A DNA stretch of 64,000 nt from positions 1 through 64,000 of the forward strand of contig CAZVOE010000001.1 in the NCBI GenBank assembly GCA_964628935.1, in the 5' to 3' direction. A model generated the notes under the pieces. The model had not been told where the DNA came from. It did no database searches and saw only the letters and a program-made list of their open reading frames with translations. This stretch comes from CAYLHQ01 sp964628935 (GTDB taxonomy: Bacteria > Acidobacteriota > Polarisedimenticolia > Polarisedimenticolales > DASRJG01). The first letter of the stretch is position 1; the number at the start of each line of letters is the position of its first letter. A program made the position numbers and the translations under genes. This document shows positions 24,472 to 33,505 of this stretch, piece after piece.

Positions 24472-25185
24472 ATGTTCGGGATCGCCGGGGTTCTGGTTCT
24501 CTTGGGCGTCCTGGCCGCAATCGTTTCCACGGTCTTTTCGATCTGGCTCGTGGTGATCGCGTTCCGAAAGCACGTCCTGTGGGGTCTCGCGTCGCTCTTC
24601 CTTCCGTTCGCCGCGATCGTCTTCGCGATCAAGTATTGGCAGGAATCGAGGAAACCGTTCCTCTACGGCGTCGGCAGCGGAATCGCGGCGACGTTCCTCT
24701 TCGTCGCCGCTGCGGTCGTCGGAGCGGGCGCCGCATCGAAGCACCTTGCCCAGGGGATCACCCAAGAGCTCGCCCAGGAAACGGCGAAGATGCAGACCGT
24801 GGCGGAAACGGCATCCCGAACGCAGACCGTGGAGCCGAGCGTTCCGGAGCACGATCGCGCCCCGGAACTGGCCCCGGTCCCCGTCCCCGCCTCGCTCCCG
24901 GCCGACACCCTCCAGACCGCCGGGAATGTCGTGGTCGACGGGTTCTCGTACGACCCCCTCCGGGTCACGAACGACGGCTACGTGTCGGTGTCGCTCCGCG
25001 AGGCCCCGTCCGCGATCGGGCGCATCGCGAAGGTGGTCTCCAGGGACGGACAGACGCACCGAGGGCGACTCGTCCGCGCTGACGGATCGGGAGTGGAGCT
25101 CGAACGCGCCCTAGGCGGAGGGACGGTCTCCTACCGCGTCGCGGCGGCGAAGATCGACTCGATCTCGGTGGACGTGAGGAACTGA
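24472..25185 (+). CDS. Membrane protein with C-terminal extracytoplasmic domain, unknown function
   Basis: 237 aa from ATG 24472, with GGAGGG eight bases upstream. Three hydrophobic segments (about residues 2-28, 36-54 and 62-84: VLVLLGVLAAIVSTVFSIWL, HVLWGLASLFLPFAAIVFAI, GIAATFLFVAAAVVGAGAAS) are followed by a Gln/Thr-rich linker, a Pro/Val-rich hinge (ELAPVPVPASLPAD) and a beta-rich domain ending KIDSISVDVRN. The last domain resembles small Sm-like or SH3-like barrels (AKVVSRDGQTHRGRLVRADG, GVELERALGGGTVSYRVA). No family recognised. It follows a divergent oxidase gene and appears monocistronic. Confidence 0.65.
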   Translation: MFGIAGVLVLLGVLAAIVSTVFSIWLVVIAFRKHVLWGLASLFLPFAAIVFAIKYWQESRKPFLYGVGSGIAATFLFVAAAVVGAGAASKHLAQGITQELAQETAKMQTVAETASRTQTVEPSVPEHDRAPELAPVPVPASLPADTLQTAGNVVVDGFSYDPLRVTNDGYVSVSLREAPSAIGRIAKVVSRDGQTHRGRLVRADGSGVELERALGGGTVSYRVAAAKIDSISVDVRN

Positions 25186-25493
25186 GCCCGGCTCCGTCTT
25201 TGCCCTCGTCCAGCAGGTCCAGAAGTCGCCCCTGCAGTCTTTCGAGATCGAGGCGCGGCCCGGCGAGTTCCGCGTCCGGTTCGGCGATCCTCGCCTCGGC
25301 GTCCTGGCCCGCGGCGCGCCTCCACCCGAGGCGCACAGGAGGACGGCGAAGAGCAGGCATCGGGATCCCTGTCGGCGGAACGCGGAGCGGTTTCGCCGCC
25401 TCACGGCGGCCTCCGTCGCGGATGCGAGCGTCTACGTCCGATCATCGGCGATCGGAGGCGTTCGCGCGTACCATCGCCAGACGGAGGAGCGGT
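25186..25493. other. Gap with a possible frameshifted lipoprotein on the minus strand
   Basis: No intact gene is supported. On the minus strand one frame gives a signal-like GSRCLLFAVLLCASGGG and a neighbouring frame continues with a helical, charged segment (DAEARIAEPDAELAG, LDLERLQGRLLDLLDEGKD). A single indel would join them into a small coiled-coil lipoprotein. This is speculative. The plus strand carries the GGAGG ribosome-binding site for the next gene at its right end. Confidence 0.2.
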
Positions 25494-26927
25494 ATGGGGC
25501 GATTCGCGGTCTCGATGGGACCCTTCGTGCTTCTGGCCGCGACGGGCGCGGCATTTCTAGCCTCCGCGGAGGCCCCGCCACTGCGCGAGCGCCTCGACCG
25601 CTGGCTCACGGAGTCGGGGTACCGCGGGGTCGTGCTCGTCGCGAAAGACGGTGAGATCGTCCTCCGCAAGGGGTACGGACTCGCCGACCGCGAGGCGGGG
25701 ACGCCGAACGGGCCCGGCACGGTCTTCACGATCGGCTCGATCACGAAGCCGTTCACCGCGGCGGCGATCCTCAAACTCGAATCCCAGGGGAAGCTCTCTG
25801 TCGATGACTCGATCGCGAAGCACCTCCCGAACGTCCCCGAGGACAAGACGGGAATCACGATTCACCACTTGCTGACCCACACCTCCGGGCTCGCGTCCGA
25901 TTTCGCCGGGGACTACGACAAGGTCGGCCGGGACGAATACGTGAGGCTGGCCCTCGCCTCGACGCTCCAGTCCCTGCCGGGATCCAAGTACGAATACGCG
26001 AACTCCGGCTACAGCCTGCTCGGCGCGATCGTCGAGCGGGCGTCGGGGCGGCCGTATGAGACCTATCTCCGCGAGGAACTTCTCCTCCCCGCCGGAATGA
26101 AGGAGACCGGGTACCGGCTCCCCCGTTGGGAGGATGGACGGGAGGCGGTCGGGTACAGGGACGGCGAACGGTGGGGGCGGCTCCGCGAGAGGCCATGGGC
26201 CGAGGACGGCCCGTATTGGGCGCTCCGGGCGAACGGCGGGATGCTCAGCACGGTCGACGACCTCTATCGCTGGCACTGTGCGCTCGAAGGGACCTCCGTC
26301 CTTCCCGAAACGGCCAAGAGGAAGATCTTCACGCCTCACGTTCCGGAGGACCCGAACGGCGACTCGCACTACGGTTACGGTTGGGCCATCACGACCTCCC
26401 CCTGGGGAACGCGGGAGATCGGGCACAACGGCGGGAACACGATCTTCTCGGCCGACTTCCGCCGGTACCCCGACGACCGGCTCGTCGTGATCGCGATGTC
26501 GAACGACGCGGCCGTGAAGGCCTGGCGCGCGGCGGGCGCTCTCGCGCGGATCGCCCATGGGGACGAGGTTCCCGTCCAGCGCGCGGCGACCGGTCCGTTG
26601 CAGCCTCTCGGCACCGAGGGCCGCCACGCGATCGTCCGCGCTTGGTTCGAAGCCTATCGATCGGGCGAACCGGACGCCATGGACGCCTTCCGAGCCAAGT
26701 ACGCCCGCCCCGCGGTGGCCGGCGGTCCCTCTCCCGAGCGGCGGGCCGAGATGCTCGCGCGCGTGCGGGAGGATCTCGGGGGACTCGAACCCGAAGGGGT
26801 CCTCTGGGAGGAGCCTGGCGCCGTCCTCGTACGGGTGAAGTCCGAACGGGGAATCCCCGCGCGGTTCCGGTTCGTCTTCGATCCGGAGGGGAAGTTCGAC
26901 GGCGTCGGGATCGAAGTCGGCGACTAG
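25494..26927 (+). CDS. Serine hydrolase of the beta-lactamase / class C fold
   Basis: 477 aa from ATG 25494 with GGAGG just upstream; the longer open frame to 25200 is Arg-rich and rejected. A signal peptide (GPFVLLAATGAAFLASAEA) precedes a class C beta-lactamase-like domain. It has the nucleophile in FTIGSITKPFT (SxxK near residue 82), YEYANSGYSLLG (YxN near 168), and HNGGN (HxG near 310). ITIHHLLTHTSGL and LLLPAGMKETGYR are family landmarks. A C-terminal domain of about 110 residues (VRAWFEAYRSGEPDAMDAFR to the end) looks like the DUF3471/NTF2-like tails of such hydrolases. Exported esterase or D-amino peptidase; the substrate is unknown. Confidence 0.85.
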   Translation: MGRFAVSMGPFVLLAATGAAFLASAEAPPLRERLDRWLTESGYRGVVLVAKDGEIVLRKGYGLADREAGTPNGPGTVFTIGSITKPFTAAAILKLESQGKLSVDDSIAKHLPNVPEDKTGITIHHLLTHTSGLASDFAGDYDKVGRDEYVRLALASTLQSLPGSKYEYANSGYSLLGAIVERASGRPYETYLREELLLPAGMKETGYRLPRWEDGREAVGYRDGERWGRLRERPWAEDGPYWALRANGGMLSTVDDLYRWHCALEGTSVLPETAKRKIFTPHVPEDPNGDSHYGYGWAITTSPWGTREIGHNGGNTIFSADFRRYPDDRLVVIAMSNDAAVKAWRAAGALARIAHGDEVPVQRAATGPLQPLGTEGRHAIVRAWFEAYRSGEPDAMDAFRAKYARPAVAGGPSPERRAEMLARVREDLGGLEPEGVLWEEPGAVLVRVKSERGIPARFRFVFDPEGKFDGVGIEVGD

Positions 26928-27002
26928 ACTCGAAAAGGTGCCAGTCCCCGATTTCTCGCGACGGCGATCGCGAGTCCGCGCAGGCGTCGCGTCGACTCCC
27001 GC

Positions 27003-27647
27003 TCAGCGCTTCAGAAGCTTGAAGGCGTGGTCCCATCGGCCCCGGAGAAACCCGGGCGCGCACCAGAGCTGGCAAAGCGGCTCGAGCGCCCGGGCCGACT
27101 CGACCCGGCCGACATCCTCGGCCTCCCAGCCGAACTCCTCGAGGATCCTCGCGACCTCGCCCCTCGCCGCCTCGTCGTTCCCGCAGAAGAACATCGTCGG
27201 CCTTCCGCCAGGGAAGGCGGGATCGACCATGTGCGCGTTCCCCACCGAGTTCCAAGCCTTGACGAAACGGACCTTCGGGAATCCGGCCTGGAGCCTCTCC
27301 ATGAGCGACTCGTTGGGGCCTGTGAAGAAGCGCAGGACGCCGTGCACCGGAGGGGCGTCGGCGATGGGATTGGTCGTGTCGATGACGATCTTCCCGTCGA
27401 GCGCCGGCGCCCCGATCGAGCGCAGGACGCTCTGGGCCGCAGAGCCCTTGACCGCGAGGACGACGATCTCGCCGAACGCGGCGGCATCGGAGAACGTCGT
27501 CGCGGACACCCCGCTCTTCGCCGAGAACTCGGCGAGCTTTCGCGGGTCGCGGCTGCCGATCCGGACCGCGTACCCCTTCGACTGGAACCCAGCGGCCAGG
27601 ACCCTGGCCACCGGTCCCGAGCCGAGCACCCCGATCGGCTTTCGCAT
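27003..27647 (-). CDS. NADPH-dependent F420 reductase-like oxidoreductase
   Basis: 214 aa from ATG 27647, with GGGGGAG upstream. The N-terminal dinucleotide motif IGVLGSGPVARVLAAGFQSK, then VRIGSRDPRKLAEF (arginines after the second strand favour NADP), IVIDTTNPIAD and VRFVKAWNSVGNAHMVDP, place it in the F420-dependent NADP reductase / YedC-type family that also includes prokaryotic STEAP-like reductases. Whether this organism makes F420 cannot be judged from the window. It is convergent with the serine hydrolase gene, 75 bases apart, and divergent from the efflux genes. Confidence 0.8.
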   Translation of the reverse strand: MRKPIGVLGSGPVARVLAAGFQSKGYAVRIGSRDPRKLAEFSAKSGVSATTFSDAAAFGEIVVLAVKGSAAQSVLRSIGAPALDGKIVIDTTNPIADAPPVHGVLRFFTGPNESLMERLQAGFPKVRFVKAWNSVGNAHMVDPAFPGGRPTMFFCGNDEAARGEVARILEEFGWEAEDVGRVESARALEPLCQLWCAPGFLRGRWDHAFKLLKR

Positions 27648-27744
27648 GTCGACTCCCCCACCCCGGCGCCCCCCGCCCGTTCCGGAGAAACTCCCGAGGA
27701 TTTCTTGCGTAGAGTAGACCGAAACCAACCGGGAGAGCCGACGC

Positions 27745-28992
27745 ATGAATCGCCGCAGGCGATGGTTGCTCGCGGGGACCGCCGTCGTCGTGGTCGGCGC
27801 CGCCGGGGCGGGATGGTTCGCCGCGAGCCGCGGCCCGAAGCCGGTCGCCGTCCAGATGGCGAAGGTCGGGCGGGAGGACCTCCAGGCAAAGGTCACCGCG
27901 AACGGGAGGGTGCAGGCCCAGAAGAAGGTCGACATCTCCGCCACGATCCCCGGCCAGATCACGCAGCTCGCCGTCCGCGAGGGGGACGCGGTCCGGAAGG
28001 GGCAGTTCCTGCTCCAGATCGACGCCGTGAACCCCCGCGCGGCCGCCCGGAGCACCGAGTTCTCGATGCAGGCCCTTCTCAAGGACCTCGACGCCGCCCG
28101 GTCGATGCGCGACCTGGCCCAAGCCGACGCCGAGCGGGCGGAGCAGAACTTCCGCGTGGGAATCCTCCCCTCCGCCGAGCTCGAGCGCGCGCGGACCGCT
28201 GCCGCGACCGCCGAGTCCGCACTCCTCGCCGCCGAGCGCCGGGTCGAGCAGGCCCGGGCGCAGCTCGAGGGGGCGCAGGACACGCTCGCGAAGACGACGG
28301 TGCGCTCGCCGATCGACGGGATCGTCACCGCGAGGCGCGTCGAGGAGGGAGAGGTCGCCGTGATCGGGGTGCAGAACAGTCCCGGCACCGTCCTTCTCAC
28401 GATCTCCGACATGTCCGTCGTCGAGACAGAGATGGAGGTCGACGAGACGTCGATCCCTGCGGTTGCTCTCGGACAGGAGGCGCTCCTCCGAATCGACGCC
28501 TACCCCAACCGGACCTTCGAAGGGGTCGTGACCGAGGTCGGGAGCTCCCCGATCCTGTCGACGAACCCGGCGACCGAGGCGATCAAGTTCAAGGTCAAGA
28601 TCCAGATTCAAGACCCGCCCGAAGGGATCAAGCCGGGGCTCTCGGTCCAGGCCGACATCCTGACCGGGTTCCGGGCCCAGGCGCTGACGATCCCGATCCA
28701 GGCTCTCGTCCTTCGCGAGATCGAGCGAGCGCCCGGCGAGCCGCCGCGGCGCGGGGGGNNNNNNNNNNCCCCCCGCCACGAGGAGGGTGTGTACGTCGTC
28801 GAGGACGGCGTGGTCCGTTTTCAGAAGGTCGAGACCGGTCTCCTCGGCGAGCTCTCCCTCGAGGTCCTCGCCGGCCTCGAAGGGGGGGAGACGATCGTCA
28901 TCGGTCCGTTCCGCGCGCTCCGGACGTTGAAGCCCGGGGATCGCGTGCGGGAGGAGACCGAATCGGAGCGCGGCGCGGACGCCGCGTCGTGA
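27745..28992 (+). CDS. Periplasmic adaptor subunit (MacA/HlyD type), with assembly gap
   Basis: 415 aa from ATG 27745. N-terminal signal/anchor (RRWLLAGTAVVVVGAAGAGW), a lipoyl half-motif (VDISATIPGQITQLAVREGD), a coiled-coil hairpin (about residues 90-185; DLAQADAERAEQNF, AAERRVEQARAQLEGAQDTL), then the second lipoyl half (TVRSPIDGIVTARRVEEGE) and beta-barrel. It links an inner-membrane transporter to an outer-membrane channel. Ten N at 28759-28768 interrupt a variable loop; the frame is kept only if the true gap length is congruent with ten. It starts an apparent operon with two FtsX-type permeases, the layout of MacAB-type pumps. Confidence 0.87.
   Translation: MNRRRRWLLAGTAVVVVGAAGAGWFAASRGPKPVAVQMAKVGREDLQAKVTANGRVQAQKKVDISATIPGQITQLAVREGDAVRKGQFLLQIDAVNPRAAARSTEFSMQALLKDLDAARSMRDLAQADAERAEQNFRVGILPSAELERARTAAATAESALLAAERRVEQARAQLEGAQDTLAKTTVRSPIDGIVTARRVEEGEVAVIGVQNSPGTVLLTISDMSVVETEMEVDETSIPAVALGQEALLRIDAYPNRTFEGVVTEVGSSPILSTNPATEAIKFKVKIQIQDPPEGIKPGLSVQADILTGFRAQALTIPIQALVLREIERAPGEPPRRGGXXXXPRHEEGVYVVEDGVVRFQKVETGLLGELSLEVLAGLEGGETIVIGPFRALRTLKPGDRVREETESERGADAAS
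28759..28768. other. Assembly gap (10 N)
   Basis: Exactly ten N flanked by a run of six G on the left and six C on the right. The true sequence and length are unknown. The mirror-like G/C runs suggest a hairpin or homopolymer that broke the assembly inside the adaptor gene. Confidence 0.95.
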
Positions 28993-28993
28993 C

Positions 28994-30217
28994 ATGGCCC
29001 CCGGCGAGCAGCTCCGCGCCGCGATGGAATCGATCCGCGCGCACACGCTCCGTAGCTTCCTGACCCTGCTCGGAATCATCATCGGCGTCACGACGATCGT
29101 CGGGGTGGCGTCGGTGATCTCGGGACTCGAGACCTACGTCCGGGAGAAGCTCATCCTCCTCTCCCCCGACGTCTACGTGGTGACGAAGTTCGGGATCATC
29201 ATGAGCCGCGACGAGTTCTTCGAGGCGCTCAAGCGGCCCGACCTCGACTTTCGCGACTACGAGGTCCTACGCGAGCGCTTGACGAAGGCCTCGGCCGTGG
29301 GGGCCGACATCTCGACCGGAGGTCCCGTGAAGCACCGGGACCGCCGGCTCGCCGACGTTCGGATCCACGGCACCACCGCGAATTTCGGGGAGCTTCTGAA
29401 CCTCGACATCGAGGCCGGGCGTTACTTCTCCGAGGCGGAGGCGTTCGCCGGACAGAACGTCGTCGTGATCGGCTACGACGTCCGCGACGAGTTGTTCGGA
29501 AACCTCGACCCGCTCGGTCGCGACCTCCTCGTCGGGAACGGGACCTACCGGGTCGTCGGGCTCGTCGCGGAGCAGGGGCAGGTGCTCGGCCAGAACCAGG
29601 ACAACCAGGTGTGGATCCCGATGGAAGCCTTTCGCCGGGCGTACGGACGAAGGGACTCCGTCGACATGCTGGTCAAGGCGCGTGGAGGCGTCCTGGGGGT
29701 CGAGGCGTCCGTCGACGAGGTGCGGGCCGTGCTGCGGGCGCTCCGGCACACGCCGTTCCGCGATGGCGACCCTTTCGCCATCGTCACGGTCGAAAACGCC
29801 CAGCAGGTTTGGAGGCAGATCTCGGGAGCGGCATTCCTCCTCACCCTCCTGATCTCCGGCGTCTCGCTCGGCGTCGGAGGGGTCGTGATCGCGAACATCA
29901 TGCTCGTCGGGGTGGTGGAACGGACGCGCGAGATCGGCGTCCGCATGGCGATGGGGGCGCGGAAGAAGGACATCCGCAGGCAGTTCCTCCTCGAGGCGGC
30001 GCTCCTCTCGACCGCGGGAGGGCTGGTCGGGATCGTCCTCGGGGCCGCCGCGGCGACGGCGGTCGAGGGCATCCTCGACTTCCCTTCGCAGGTGACCCCC
30101 GCGATCCTCGCGGCGGGCTTGCTCCTTTCGACGATCGTGGGACTCGTGGCGGGCTACTGGCCGGCGCGGAGCGCCTCGAATTTGATCGTCGTGGACGCGC
30201 TCCGGGAGGAGACTTGA
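28994..30217 (+). CDS. MacB/FtsX-type ABC transporter permease (first)
   Basis: 407 aa from ATG 28994, one base after the adaptor stop. An N-terminal membrane segment (LRSFLTLLGIIIGVTTIVGV) is followed by a large periplasmic MacB-type domain (about residues 45-270) and three C-terminal membrane segments. ERTREIGVRMAMGARKKDIR is the FtsX-family coupling loop, and the C-terminal ARSASNLIVVDALREE fits MacB. Unlike MacB it has no fused N-terminal ATPase. It likely pairs with the second permease as a heterodimer and with the MacA-like adaptor. The missing ATPase must come from elsewhere. Substrate unknown. Confidence 0.87.
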   Translation: MAPGEQLRAAMESIRAHTLRSFLTLLGIIIGVTTIVGVASVISGLETYVREKLILLSPDVYVVTKFGIIMSRDEFFEALKRPDLDFRDYEVLRERLTKASAVGADISTGGPVKHRDRRLADVRIHGTTANFGELLNLDIEAGRYFSEAEAFAGQNVVVIGYDVRDELFGNLDPLGRDLLVGNGTYRVVGLVAEQGQVLGQNQDNQVWIPMEAFRRAYGRRDSVDMLVKARGGVLGVEASVDEVRAVLRALRHTPFRDGDPFAIVTVENAQQVWRQISGAAFLLTLLISGVSLGVGGVVIANIMLVGVVERTREIGVRMAMGARKKDIRRQFLLEAALLSTAGGLVGIVLGAAAATAVEGILDFPSQVTPAILAAGLLLSTIVGLVAGYWPARSASNLIVVDALREET

Positions 30218-31476
30218 GGCGCTGGGGCTCGGGCTGGATCGAGAACGCGCGCCTGGCCCTCGGGGCGATGCGGGAGCAGAAGCTCCGCTCGTTCCTCACG
30301 CTCCTCGGGATCATGGCGGGAGTGGCGACGGTGATCATGATGGTGTCGTTCGTCACCGGCTTCAACCGCCAGGTGACGGCGGCGTTCACGTCGTTCGGCT
30401 CCCATCTCGTTCAGTTCCAGAAGTTCGAGCCGCGGTTCCACGGACCGGGGGGAGTCCCGGAGGAGGAGCGCAACCGCCGCGACCTGACGATCGAGGACGC
30501 CGACGCGCTCAAGCGTCTTTCGCGGCACGCGAAGGCGGTCTCCCAGGAGCGTTACCTGTTCAACCGGACGGCCGTTGTGCGCGCCGGAGAGAACGAGGTC
30601 CAGGGAGCGGTGATCCTCGGGACGAACCCCGACTACTCCGAGGCCAACGTCCACTTCGCGGAGGAAGGACGATTCCTCACCGACGCGGACGTCCTGCACG
30701 CCGCGCGTGTCTGTGTCGTCGGCCCCGAGGTCGCCGACACCCTCTTCCCCATGCGCGACCCGATCGGCCAGATCCTGACGGTCGACGGCCGCACCTATCA
30801 GATCGTCGGCATCTTCGAGCACAAGGGTGGGTTCATGGGGGGCAGCAACGACTCCCACGTCGCGATCCCGATCTCGGCATTCGACGACCAGTTCCCCGAG
30901 GTCAAGAACGGGGGAGGCGACACGATCCACATCGCGACGGTCCCGAAACGGCCAGAGGACGTCCAGGCGCTCATCGAGGAGGAGACCGCGATCCTGCGGG
31001 CGCGGAGGGGGCTCCGGCCCGACCAGGAGAACGACTTCGCGATCTTCACGAGCGCCGGGCGGCTCCGGCAGTTCCAGCAGATCACGGGGGGGGTCGCCGC
31101 GGCGATGATCGTGATCGCGGGGATCGCGCTCTTGGTCGGCGGTGTCGGGGTCATGAACATCATGCTGGTCAACGCCACGCAACGGACGCGGGAGATCGGC
31201 CTGCGGAAGGCGGTCGGGGCCACGCGGCGCGACATCGCCGCGCAGTTCCTGATCGAGGCGGTCACCCTGACGGCGGTGGGGGGCGCGCTCGGAATCGGCT
31301 TCGGGCTCGGCGCGGCGTTTTTCGTCCGCGCGACCCTCGACTTCGAGGCGGCGGCGCCGCTGTGGTCGGTGGGACTCGGCTTCGGAGTGTCGACGGCGGT
31401 GGGTTTGATCTTCGGAATGTGGCCGGCGGTCAAGGCCTCTCGGCAGGATCCGATCGAGGCGTTGAGATACGAGTAG
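30214..31476 (+). CDS. MacB/FtsX-type ABC transporter permease (second)
   Basis: 420 aa from TTG 30214, whose codon overlaps the preceding stop (TTGA) behind a GGAGGAG ribosome-binding site at 30205-30211. Same architecture as its neighbour: membrane segment (LRSFLTLLGIMAGVATVIMM), periplasmic domain of about 230 residues, then three C-terminal segments with VGVMNIMLVNATQRTREIGL, RKAVGATRRDIAAQFLIEA, and the terminal KASRQDPIEALRYE typical of MacB. No nucleotide-binding domain. The gene ends convergently with the phosphotransferase gene and the two overlap by 47 bases. Confidence 0.87.
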   Translation: MRRWGSGWIENARLALGAMREQKLRSFLTLLGIMAGVATVIMMVSFVTGFNRQVTAAFTSFGSHLVQFQKFEPRFHGPGGVPEEERNRRDLTIEDADALKRLSRHAKAVSQERYLFNRTAVVRAGENEVQGAVILGTNPDYSEANVHFAEEGRFLTDADVLHAARVCVVGPEVADTLFPMRDPIGQILTVDGRTYQIVGIFEHKGGFMGGSNDSHVAIPISAFDDQFPEVKNGGGDTIHIATVPKRPEDVQALIEEETAILRARRGLRPDQENDFAIFTSAGRLRQFQQITGGVAAAMIVIAGIALLVGGVGVMNIMLVNATQRTREIGLRKAVGATRRDIAAQFLIEAVTLTAVGGALGIGFGLGAAFFVRATLDFEAAAPLWSVGLGFGVSTAVGLIFGMWPAVKASRQDPIEALRYE

Positions 31477-33505
31477 GAGGAAAAGGGACGACTCCCGACG
31501 CCCGGTACGCCGCGACCGCGCGTTCGTACGCCGACCGGCATTCCTCCCCTCCCGGCTCCCCCGGCGAGTCCTCCATTCCCCCCAAGCGGTCGGAAAACTC
31601 CTTCCCGACGGCGTCGGTTCCGCACCGCTCGAAGAGCCATAGGTTCGCCCCGAGATAGACCTCGTCGGGTCCGGCGGCGACGAATCCGCTCAGCAGGGTC
31701 GGAAGGAGCGACGCGGGGGGAGCGACGGAACAGCATTCGATCCGGCGGAGGCTCCTCGACGCATACAAATGGAAGAACGTCTCGCGTGGGTCGGACCGTT
31801 CCCGTAGCGGTCCGTAATCGTATTGGAATCCCCCCGTGCCGGTGAACGTGTGGGGCTGGTGGTCGCCGAACACGAGCAGGACGAACGGGCGACCGGTCCG
31901 CGCCTCGAGGTCGGCGAGGTACGCGACGAGACCTTCCACCGCCTCGGTCGTGGAGCCGAGCCGCCGCAGGTACTCGTGGAGCGCGCAGTGGGGCTCGAAC
32001 TCGTCGGTGTCGGCGAAACGGACCGGGAACTCCCCGGGGTCCTCGAGACCGCACGCGTGCGGCGCGTGGTTCTCGATCAAGAGAACGTAGCCGAAGAAGG
32101 GGGCCTCGGGGGACGGTCCAAGCCGTTCGCGAACCGTCGCTGCGATCTTCGCGTCGGTCTCTTCCCATGCGCTCCGGAGCCCGAGGTCCGCGTTGTCGAG
32201 GACGCTCTCGAAGCCGTAGCGCTCGTAGGCGCGGCGGCCGCCGTAGAAGTTCCCCGGGTGCGGGAAAAACGCCCAGGTGCGATACCCGCGGTCGCTGAGC
32301 CACGTCGCGAAACTCCGACGGACGAAGGGCGAGAGCGATGCGTGGGTGTACATCCCCGAGTACCCGAAGAGCCGCGAGTCGAGTCCGACGATCGTCTCGA
32401 ACTCCGCGATCCAGGTGCCTCCGCCGATCGAGTTCACCCGGAGCGGCCCCTCCGCAGCCGTGAGATCGCCGGGCTCGAACAGCCGGTTGTCCCAACTGCC
32501 CCGGAGCCGGAACGCCGCCCCGGGATCGAAGGTCGACTCGGCGAGGACGACGAGGATGTTCGGGAGCCCCGCGTTCTCCGTCTCCGTGCCGAAACGGACG
32601 TGCCGAAGGACGGCCTCGCGGATCTCTTCGGGACCCGGAGCGGGGCCGTCGAGGTCGGCGCGGTAGATGTCTCCGGTCCCTTCGGCCTCGAGCATCCGGG
32701 AGTACGCGAGGAACGGCAGAATCCCCATGCGCTCCGCGAGGCGAGCGACTCCCTCCGGGCGCCAGGTCGACTTGTCCCTTGCGGCTTCGCGAAAGAGGGA
32801 ACGGACGTGCGTCGCGGCGAGGAACACGAAGCCGCACGCGACGACGGCCCGCGCGAAGGCGTCGAGACCGCGGCGGCGGTCCCATCGCCCGGCCGCAACG
32901 CGCGACGCCGCGAGGATCACGGCGGAGGTCCACCCCGCGAGCGCGAGCCCGATCGCCCCCAGCGTCGGGTAGCGCGTCCATTGCGGAAGGGACATCGCGT
33001 CCCACAACCCCGCGGGATCGGAAAGAGCGATCCTCAGATCGAGCGCCGTGAGTGGGAGGCCGGTGAGCGCGATCTTCGCGTCGCTGACCCAGGCCAGAAA
33101 GGCGTGCGCGCTCACGAGCCCGAACAGCGTCGCGACGCCGAGACGAAGGGGGAGGAGCGCGCAGAAGACGGCCGCGCAGCCGAACAGGAGCCGCGGGGAC
33201 GTCCCCTTCCCCGCGACCCAAATCGCGAGCGTCGCGAAGGCGAGGACGATCGCGACGACCCAGCGAAGGCGCGGTCGCTCCGCCCGGGAGGCGACGGGAG
33301 AAAAAAGCCCGGGGAGGGCGACGAGCGCCGTCCCCGCGAGGATCGCGATCAAGCGCAGTCCGCGGATCCCGGGGTCGTCCGCGTCGAGGAACCGGCCGGA
33401 GACGAGGGCGGAGGCGAGGAGCACGAGACCGCCGGAGATCGACGCGATCCAGGTCCCTCGAACGCGGCGAGACGGGACATCCGGAGGGCCGCCCGAGCCG
33501 TTCAA
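31430..33505 (-). CDS. LtaS/OpgB-type membrane sulfatase-fold phosphotransferase
   Basis: 691 aa from TTG 33505, overlapping the upstream SGNH-gene stop (TTGA). Several N-terminal membrane segments (about residues 8-230) precede an extracytoplasmic alkaline-phosphatase/sulfatase-fold domain. NILVVLAESTFDP supplies metal-binding Glu, GGGTWIAEFETIVGL near residue 363 the expected Thr nucleophile, FFPHPGNFYGGRRAYERYGF the substrate-side block, and VLLVFGDHQPHT a metal-binding Asp-His pair. LtaS and OpgB transfer phosphoglycerol to teichoic acids or periplasmic glucans; in a Gram-negative an envelope glycan or LPS decoration is more likely. The C-terminus runs into the convergent permease gene. 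Confidence 0.82.
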   Translation of the reverse strand: MNGSGGPPDVPSRRVRGTWIASISGGLVLLASALVSGRFLDADDPGIRGLRLIAILAGTALVALPGLFSPVASRAERPRLRWVVAIVLAFATLAIWVAGKGTSPRLLFGCAAVFCALLPLRLGVATLFGLVSAHAFLAWVSDAKIALTGLPLTALDLRIALSDPAGLWDAMSLPQWTRYPTLGAIGLALAGWTSAVILAASRVAAGRWDRRRGLDAFARAVVACGFVFLAATHVRSLFREAARDKSTWRPEGVARLAERMGILPFLAYSRMLEAEGTGDIYRADLDGPAPGPEEIREAVLRHVRFGTETENAGLPNILVVLAESTFDPGAAFRLRGSWDNRLFEPGDLTAAEGPLRVNSIGGGTWIAEFETIVGLDSRLFGYSGMYTHASLSPFVRRSFATWLSDRGYRTWAFFPHPGNFYGGRRAYERYGFESVLDNADLGLRSAWEETDAKIAATVRERLGPSPEAPFFGYVLLIENHAPHACGLEDPGEFPVRFADTDEFEPHCALHEYLRRLGSTTEAVEGLVAYLADLEARTGRPFVLLVFGDHQPHTFTGTGGFQYDYGPLRERSDPRETFFHLYASRSLRRIECCSVAPPASLLPTLLSGFVAAGPDEVYLGANLWLFERCGTDAVGKEFSDRLGGMEDSPGEPGGEECRSAYERAVAAYRASGVVPFPPTRISTPRSDPAERP

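Noticed and set aside
26955..26974. Bidirectional terminator (CTCGCG / CGCGAG) between the serine hydrolase and reductase genes
   Set aside because: Six-base stem with an eight-base loop and no T run; too weak in such GC-rich DNA.
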